Assembly (NCBI RefSeq): GCF_035083965.1
Contig: NC_089727.1
Span: 9,553,501 to 9,617,500 of the forward strand
Direction of reading: 5' to 3'
Origin: Branchiostoma lanceolatum
Taxonomy: Eukaryota; Chordata; Leptocardii; Amphioxiformes; Branchiostomatidae
Length of the DNA stretch: 64,000 nt
Position 1 is the stretch's first letter. Each line of letters begins with the position of its first letter. This document shows, piece by piece, positions 56,370-64,000 of this stretch. The notes under the pieces were generated by a model. That model was given only the letters and a program-made list of their open reading frames with translations, was not told the DNA's origin and searched no databases. A program made the translations under genes and the position numbers.

Positions 56370-59300
56370 AGTATTCTGGTCAATGCCGATATCCCTCGCA
56401 TTTTATGGGGCGTTTTATAGGAAATTCCATCTTGGCGGTTTCCATAGATTATTCCCCGTGCAATATTTAGCCGTAAAGAATGAGCGTTCTTGTCGTTTTG
56501 ATCGGGAAAAATCTCCTTCAGAAGTTATGACGAATAATTTATTACATAGATGATTGCTCATTGGCGTTACAATTTAGGAATTTTGGTTAGTATTTCTGAC
56601 GCTTTGTAGGAGAGAGTAACGTCGGTGGCAGTTGTATGTAATTCTTTTGATGATTTAATGCGGTTCGATGTTTGTAGGCGGTTTTCCATTCATCGGTGAT
56701 TTGAGCTCTTTTCAATGCGAGGTAGTGCCGCCAGTACCAAATGAAAGCCTTGAGCTAACATGCCTCTTAATCAAATCCACCTAATGCTGCCTCCTTGTCT
56801 CGCTGTGGGGGACCGTGTCTGAGGTATGGTTTAATGTTGCAGACGTGTCTCTATATGATCGTATTGAATAACACTGCGTCCAGGCAGAAAACAGCACGGT
56901 ATGTCATAGACCTGTACATTTATCGATATTGTCCATGTCCTTGGTACTGACTTGAGTGTTAGAGAAGCTGCATCTATTCCTTCTGTTAGGATCTAATGTT
57001 TTATTGAAGATAAATGATGCAGGTAAAATCTTGTCAATTTAAAGAATCTGTATCAAGAATGTATAGATTTGAAAATTGATTACCGATGCTTTCAGGTAGC
57101 CCAAGAACGCCATAATTCATAATTAGATAATCTATAAACATTACTATATGCCTTTGGTAGATCACATTAATGACCTTTTTCACCCTTATACATCATAATT
57201 TCAATATACAAAATGTAGAGAAGCTACTAACAACGGTAATGACAGTTGATCGATCGCACGTAAAGCGTACTTTCAAAATGAACAGTTCTGCCTACGGATG
57301 GGTTTTATCAGTGGCAGAAATTAGTCAGACACTATGCTTAATTTTACTATTTGTTTTAGCATTATGAAGAGGGTATAATAGGGTGATAAGTTTTTAATTT
57401 TGACAATGTGGTAAGCTATTCAATACATTAGAATTAGATTCAAGTCTGCTATTGCAAAAGATTGATATTTAATATTGAGGTCAATGGGGATTTTTGCATT
57501 TGGGCTTGAAATTGAATATTCACATCTTGCAGGGGCAATTATAAAGAACGAAAAAAGGATGAAATAAGAAAAGAATTGTTAGCTGTATCTTAAGTTCACT
57601 GAGATTGGATTTTTAAAGATTTTTCGGCAGAAGAAATCACAAAAGTCAATCAGATTATCAATGTACTTAAGTAGACTGTAAAAGTCCATCTTTTAAAATT
57701 TGCATGTAATTCATTACTTACGTTAAACTTTAAAGAAATATTAGTCAGTAGACTAATTGCACTAGCATTAGAAAGTTACATCGAACAATGGCTATTTTAG
57801 TAGATAAACCTTTTTTATTACGGACATCAAGAAGAGTAATGCCATTATTACCAACTAATATTTCTTCCTGAATGAATGACAATCAAATGATATGAATCTT
57901 GTTAATCTGTGTTTGATAGTGCTGTCCTTACAATGACTCAGTGTGATATGCATGGAAGGATAGAAGCTGTCAAGGTTTTGATGAAGTGCCCAGCAATGTG
58001 CTCTTGAAGTGCTGAATGTAAAACGAAGCCTGTTATCTACAGCCTTCCCTGTGGAAAGTGAGAGGCCCATTCTTCTTAATACCATGTGAACATACCTGTG
58101 CTTGCATGGTTAAGTCACCGGGATTTCTTCTATGTGAAGAGAGTATTAATGGAGAAGGAATGAAATTTCTGAAGTTCATTTTTCTTTAGGTAGTTTTTGT
58201 GAGACATGAAATGTCATTTAAGGTGGTATTTTCTACTTATCATGTGTTTGACTGTGTGTGTATCACTTTCGTCTGTGTGGTCATATTCTTTCACTAACTA
58301 TATATATATCAAACTGAAGATTTTTTTCGGCAAAATGGTTTGTATTCCCCACACACATTTATTTAGGCCTATAGATTATAGCATTGGAATTGGGAGAGTA
58401 CTTGTCTGCAAAAATGAAGTATTAGGCTGATAGTATTCAGGTAAAGCAAGGTTGTAGGTTGACATTTGAGGAAATCCTCATTTCTTTTATGGTCCCCATG
58501 TGGTGGATGTTAGATAAAGTGGTATAACTGTTTATACACCTGTTTCCTGACTTAAATAAATCATCAAAGCGCTTCTCCGATACAAATCGGGCATTCAGGG
58601 CAGCCATTTTCCAACCAGGAGGTATTGCAGATTCCCCATCATGTATTTCGCCCGGGGGAGTCCAATGCCATAAAAAATCCATCTCTGTGACAAGTACAAG
58701 AACTGCCCGGGGCGAAATGTAAACCCTCTTGATATTGTGCAATGCAGCATTCATGAAGGTCTGAAAAGAGAATTGACATTAGCAGTATATACATCAGTAT
58801 ATTTGTAGACACTGCTTGCCTGATAACCTCCTGTTCCCCTGTAATATGTCAAAGGGGACCCGTTCACCTCTTTATAGCTTTGTTGGAGATGTACGTGAAA
58901 ACCAAGGTGTTTACACATTCGTGCTGACTGTATGACATGTATTTAGGAACCCTGGTCACACTTGAAGATCCAAGGTTATAAGGAATTGCTGTTGGTTAAT
59001 TTATCTTGAGACATTGGTCTATAACACAGTACTCATCCTAAGGATGTTTTGTATGTAGTTGGAGGAAAGACAGTCTGATTAGTTTTAGTGTGTAATTGTC
59101 TTGGAATCGATCTCTTTCTTAAGAAGTCTGGGTGGTTATGGTAAGAGTCTTATCTTTTTTTTGCAGTAGCCATGCTTAAATTTTTATTGTTTTAATTCGG
59201 GAGTTAGAAGCAGAAACATTTTGAATTTTAAATTTTCAGTTTCAAATGTCATTGAAGTTTAAGATCTTCTTTCATTAATGGTATTTTCACGTCTGTTGTA

Positions 59301-60634
59301 ATTCCTGAATTGAAAAACCATAAAAAGAATTGCTGACCCATTGGTTTCCCATTGACATAAGCACTAATTAATAATAAGAATCCTGTCTTAAGTGACCACC
59401 TGTCCATACAGACCAGATTTTGTTGGTCCCCTGAGTGGTCTTCTTGGGCAGTTTTGACCAACTGACGCACACAAACGGACCAGCCCCTGAGTGTCTAGCA
59501 GACCTTGCCTTCCTAGCCAGTGTTGCCATACAAGTGCTATTAATAGGTCAGGGGTGGTGTCAGGGGCTTGGCAACAGGAGGTATTTTAGCCTCAACACTG
59601 GAGAATTGGCCCTTAGTACCAGCAACCATGCTATTTGACACCTCACTGGGAGAAAACATCAGTGTCTCTCACTATGTCAATTCTTCGCTACAGGTTAGAT
59701 TACACACTGTGTGTTATGGTGACATTTGATGCTGCTCTGTTATGTCTCGTAAAATCTATCCCTGTACTTCGATCAATGATTTGGATGTGATTTGAATTTC
59801 AGCTTTATATACAATTACAAATGTACAAAGAAAGTACTAAGTATATTCATTTTCTCAAAGTTGAATGATAGCTATTTGGTTTAGCAGTTTTACTCATACT
59901 TAAAGCTCTAAAGGCATTGTATTATCTCATTCTGATCTTAAAATGTTTATTCTACCCAAACCTATTTTGTAAACTACCTTTGTTGACTTGTATACTGATC
60001 CTCATGTTTTTTAGATTATAGAAACATATTTACATATTGTATCCTTCATGTGATCTGTGTGCTTCATATTTGCACAATATACATCCAAATGTAGTTCTAT
60101 TATTTTGGCATCATTTCTTGGAAAACAAGTAATGATATCAGTCTTGCAATGATATAAGTAATATGCTTTTGACGCACGCTTCTACATTGTATTTCATTAA
60201 CAGTAGAATAAAGGTGGATGGTTATACAATTGATACATGTGGTTGCAATGGTATGGAAAGAACCGATTGGTTAGGTCATTTGCTGTTTAGCTTGTGTTAA
60301 GATTCTGTAATCAATTTTGCCCTGGAATTCAGCTGTAACGGTTTGAAGCCAGGTGAACTTTGTCATTTGTTAGGAAACAGCTGTTAGTCGTCCGTTGTAG
60401 GTACACAGTTTATGTAGGTGTGGGGGGCTGAAGTCCAGGTGTACACATTGGTACAATAGCCGCTCTTGTCACATGGACAGCTGGGTGAACGTACATGTAC
60501 GACCTCCTAGCTCATTTTTACATAAGCATAAAGCACCGCTATTTGTATAACTTTTCAACAGTGTGACAACAAAAGGAGCACTAGAAAAGAGAATCCAAGT
60601 TGTAAGGTAATGAACCCTTTTTTCTGATTTCCAG

Positions 60635-60717
60635 ATGAAGCGGAAGTCTGAATCTGGTCCGGACTTGCGAGGGCTGTCCCCGGGAAAGAAGCCATGTCGA
60701 GTCGCAGAAATACCGAG
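60635..60717 (+). CDS. FBXW7: FBXW7 first common exon
   Basis: Acceptor TCTGATTTCCAG directly followed by ATGAAGCGG. MKRKSESGPDLRGLSPGKKP matches the start of vertebrate common exon 2 (MKRK...LGKKPC). Ends AG|GTAAGA with two bases carried over. The ATG can be a start or an internal Met after an upstream isoform exon. Confidence 0.93.
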
Positions 60718-63700
60718 GTAAGACGACTTTTAAACGCTGCGTATCTGTTTTCGATTTTGTTACAATACTAGCACTCTTATATACACACAGTATCTCCATT
60801 GGTATACAAGCATTTGTTGTCGTATTCTGGAATTATACCATGTTTGTAACTGTATACACCATGCCTTGGAGGAAGAATGCAAGCTGTATTGATTATAAGA
60901 AAGTGTCATACAGTGCATTAGGCTTTGCATATAAGATATAGATATATGCTATGGGTTAGCTATAAATCATTTTACAATCCACATGTTTTTATTCCCAGTT
61001 GAAAATGTGTAGAATGCAATTACAGGGATATGTCTATGTGTTTATCCTCCCAATTGTTTATATTCTACAAAAGCAAATGACATGCATGTAATTCTATAAT
61101 GATAAGCATCTCTACACTAAACCACTTGAAATGCGATTACAATGATACGTAATACATTATCCTTAACCCTCAAAATCTTGTATATTACAATAAGGTTTAG
61201 TCAGTTAAAGTTAAATCATTTTCTAATTGGAGACAGAATACTGTGTAGGCATTCCATTATGATTGGATTGCGAGGAAATTTAGGATTTCAGTCATTAAAA
61301 CAGGAACACAGCTGGTGTATTTATAGTGAAACATGTCGCAGACCAAAGTCTGAATTAGTCATCCACAATGTAAACAGGTGCAGCATGTAGGAATGTCAGG
61401 TGGTCCTCTCAAACATTCCCCTTGGATACCAGAGCTTGAAATGTAACTCAGCAATTTAACATCTGCTAACATAATTCCACCAGGGTATATAATTCCACCA
61501 CCCTGAAAAGATTCGTCCAAACAGATCTCCAACCCAACGTCCCCCAGTACAATGTACTCCTGTATATCTAAACTGTGCATGCCTTGGGGGTGCTGCACTA
61601 GAGATTTCTCAAACCCACTGTTTTCCATGTGAATGTTATGTGCTCAGAAAAAATAGGATGCACAATGAAAGTATATCATCAAAACCTACCAACAAACGTT
61701 GACGTTTGAAAAATTGTAGTGAACCCAAATGCTGTAGCTATCTTCAAACTTTAAACAAGTACAAATATGATACATGTACAAGCAAAATTTTATTATTCTT
61801 TTACTCTTTTTTACAATAGTACCTTTACGTCTACTACATACCTATATCAAGGTGCCCTCATGCACCGCTCCAATTCTGGGTGCACAGAAGTGTGCATAAA
61901 CCAAACAATTCAAGCCCTGTATTCCTCTAACAACCATGTAATTATTAATGGTAAAAGACAGTCAGATGACTTGCCCATTGAATGATCCAATGCAAAAGGA
62001 ATATTGACGTACGGTCTGTACATATGACATTTGTAACATCTCTGCATTAAGCATGTCGTGCCCACTCACAGCTTCTGTGTTCTTAAAAGGCAGTGAGAGT
62101 ACTAAAACATCTAATGGGGGGTCTTGTGAAGTATGGAAGTGCATATATGCTAATTCCAACGCCCCCACACTGTTCAAAGCGCTTGGAGATTTGAAAGTCA
62201 TGATTTTTAGATGCATCACATTTGAACGAGATAAAAACAAGATTATACACGTAATGCTTCATACTGTAAGTGCCATGGATTGTAAAAATGTCACTGTTGA
62301 TATTTAGTCTATTGTAACTGGCAATTGTTTATGTCACAAAGTTCACTTTTCTTTATTACGCGTGTTCAAATACCAGAGTGAACTCGTAGATTATGGCTAT
62401 TGTTTCTAAAGCTAACACAAAGGTAACATTGATGTCATTGTATTTGCTTGGGGACAAAGTTCAATATGTCAACTGTCTAGCTATTGATATATATAAATAT
62501 ATATAGGTAAGCATATGGCTAACTCTTAAAAGGCTAGGGCAACACTTATGGCACTGTCACAGGCATTTATATCATGCATTTATAGATCAAATGATAACTG
62601 TGCCACGATACAGGAACTTGTAAAATGATATATCAAATATAACGCAAGTGCCCAGCAAATATGATCCAGGATGTCATGCAAAACTAATAATATCCTGTTT
62701 GATATATCCAACATTTATTATAATTCCTGTTGTACTTGAAAACCCATAGCCCTTTATTTGATAAAAAGATGGTAACTGTAACTATATTTCATTCAGTTGC
62801 AGCTATCCCAGTTTGCTGAATATCCATGGGTCAGCACACACGTTTGGCGAGGTCCGGGCGCCCAGTAGTACACAGGTGCCGCGCCGGCGTATCACGGGCG
62901 TGGAGCCGCCGCCCAACTTACAGGATTGGCTACAAACATTCCAGGTGAGGCATGGTCAAGTTTGTTACACTTATTCATCTATTCATTCACTCACTCAAGT
63001 GGCCGTAGACTGTAGTTCTGTTGTGTCCTGCTAGGGGCGCTCTTGATATCCCTACCATAACTGACATGAAGATGCCTCTTTTCTTAACTTGAGTCGTTGC
63101 AGTGATTGGTGTTATGGATCTCCTTCAGTTGTCTTCTACATGTTGCTTATGCACATTTCTAAGCTGTAGTTCTTTTCTGTCCTGCTAGGGGCGCTCTTAA
63201 ATCTCTACCGGTATACCATAACTGATGATGCCCTGTGTTTTTTTTAGAGCTGGAGCGGCCCGGAGCGGTTGCTAGCCCTGGACGAGTTAATCGACAGATG
63301 TGAACCCACCCAGATCAAACATGTCATGGCCGTCATCGAACCACAGTTCCAGAGGGACTTTATCTCCCTACTACCAAAGGAGGTATGTTAGCAGCCTAAT
63401 CATGGACCTGTTATAAGATACAGGAAAAAAAAATTGTTTTTAAATGAGTGGTCCAAGTGAAATTTGTCATATACGTGTAATTTTGTATGTGACCTGCATG
63501 AGAGTAGTTACAGTAAACAGAAAAACATTTTGAGCCATGGGTGTCTGAATTGACTCTAATGCTTGAATTATAAGCACTTATTATAGGATTAGATTGACAA
63601 TCCATTGAGCGTGTTCAGTATTATGAAGAAAATGAGTTGGTTCCTCAATAGAGAGTAGAGAATATTTTTTTTGGCGACACCTCAGGGGCAGAGGCGTTAT

Positions 63701-64000
63701 TGTGTTCGGTGGCTTTATAACACTTGTCTTGCCTTTCAGCTGGCCCTGTACGTCCTGTCCTTCCTGGACCCTAAAGACCTTCTCCAGGCAGCCCAGACGT
63801 GTAAATACTGGCAGACGTTAGCGGAGGACACCCTGCTGTGGCGGGAGAAGTGCCGAGAGGCGGGCATCGACAAGCCTCACTACGGAGGCAAGACGCCCAG
63901 GAGACGGTCGCCATCTACCGTGGTCAGGAACCCATGGAAGGGCGCGTACCTCAGACAGCAGCAGATCGACTTCAACTGGAGGGCGGGGGAAGTTAGAACG
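60635..64000 (+). CDS. FBXW7: F-box/WD repeat-containing protein 7 (Fbw7/Ago/Cdc4), 5' part
   Basis: Substrate receptor of the SCF (SKP1-CUL1-F-box) ubiquitin ligase, which targets phosphodegron proteins such as cyclin E, Myc and Notch in vertebrates. Four exons, phases all consistent; the gene continues past the window. Numbered from the Met at 60635: 1-27 basic, NLS-like (MKRK, GKKPCR); 28-77 variable with PRRRITGVEPPP; 78-110 the dimerisation D domain (SWSGPERLLALDELIDRCEP); about 113-160 the F-box (LPKELALYVLSFLDPKDLLQ, AAQTCKYWQTLAED); then the linker to the WD40 propeller (NPWKGAYLRQ, NWRAG). Similarity to vertebrate FBXW7 is very high from residue 78 on. The WD40 repeats that bind substrate are not in the window. 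The linker (GGKTPRRRSPSTVV) differs from vertebrates. Confidence 0.96.
62797..62944 (+). CDS. FBXW7: FBXW7 exon 2 of the window
   Basis: Acceptor TTTCATTCAG. A second in-frame acceptor (TTGCAG) six bases downstream gives Ser either way and drops two residues. Ends TTCCAG|GTGAGG. Contains VPRRRITGVEPPPNLQDWLQ. Confidence 0.92.
63248..63382 (+). CDS. FBXW7: FBXW7 exon 3 of the window (D domain)
   Basis: 45 codons, WSGPERLLALDELIDRCEPT to FQRDFISLLPKE. Donor GAG|GTATGT. The dimerisation motif is almost unchanged from vertebrates. Confidence 0.97.
63740..64000 (+). CDS. FBXW7: FBXW7 exon 4 of the window (F-box), cut by the edge
   Basis: Acceptor GCCTTTCAG. 87 codons, LALYVLSFLDPKDLLQAAQT through WREKC to NWRAGEVRT. 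The exon and gene continue beyond base 64000. Confidence 0.97.
   Translation, partial: MALYVLSFLDPKDLLQAAQTCKYWQTLAEDTLLWREKCREAGIDKPHYGGKTPRRRSPSTVVRNPWKGAYLRQQQIDFNWRAGEVRT

Larger units (their letters stand above)
47142..60634. other. Long non-coding stretch upstream of FBXW7 common exons
   Basis: No recognised exon. If FBXW7 has upstream first exons, this is intron. It contains an ACCACCGCGAA-type repeat copy (52862), a perfect hairpin (53933) and a CG-richer patch at 56090-56380 ending in a GTAAGT donor. Other frames are short and unsupported. Confidence 0.55.

Overview
This window is nuclear DNA from an animal, most likely an invertebrate chordate of the amphioxus (Branchiostoma) type. 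The organism is inferred: the two recognisable genes (DNAJA3 and FBXW7) are split by many introns at vertebrate-like positions, and introns and spacers are full of small non-autonomous transposons, tRNA-derived SINE pieces and foldback repeats of the kind I associate with amphioxus. Nothing looks bacterial: no operons and no long uninterrupted reading frames.

Layout. (1) 1-3530: two arrays of a roughly 100-bp tandem repeat in opposite orientation; each unit carries an 8-bp-stem hairpin, and the arrays are separated and followed by two directly repeated unique segments. (2) 6995-8484: a small unrecognised plus-strand gene with two possible last exons, reconstructed from splice sites and reading phase. 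(3) 8500-17450: repeat-dominated spacer with a large imperfect inverted repeat, an 18-bp minisatellite, a dead Tc1-like transposon with long terminal inverted repeats, and a MITE flanked by TTAA. (4) 17571-28946: the complete DNAJA3 (Tid1) gene for a mitochondrial type I J-protein, with 10 constitutive exons and two alternative phase-compatible terminal exons. A TCTCGCGAGA promoter palindrome lies about 50 bp before the start codon. (5) 29-32.3 kb: spacer with foldback elements and a tRNA-Ala(TGC) gene on the minus strand. (6) 32991-35539: a small gene for a tandem helix-hairpin-helix protein, function unknown, behind a CpG-rich region. (7) 35.5-60.6 kb: no firmly identified gene. It holds SINEs, a 1.8-kb hAT-like element with perfect 8-bp target-site duplication, a perfect 20-bp-stem hairpin and possible 5' exons. 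(8) 60635-64000: the first common exons of FBXW7 (D domain and F-box); the WD40 part lies beyond the right edge.

The genes do not form a pathway. DNAJA3 acts with mitochondrial Hsp70, FBXW7 is the substrate receptor of an SCF ubiquitin ligase, and the two small genes are uncharacterised. The most interesting points are the tandem alternative last exons of DNAJA3, the hairpin-bearing inverted satellite at the left edge, the new small gene with alternative ends, the clean hAT-like insertion, and the conservation of the FBXW7 common-exon start with a candidate isoform-specific first exon at 45012-45038. Repeat-family assignments are by eye and were not checked against a library.
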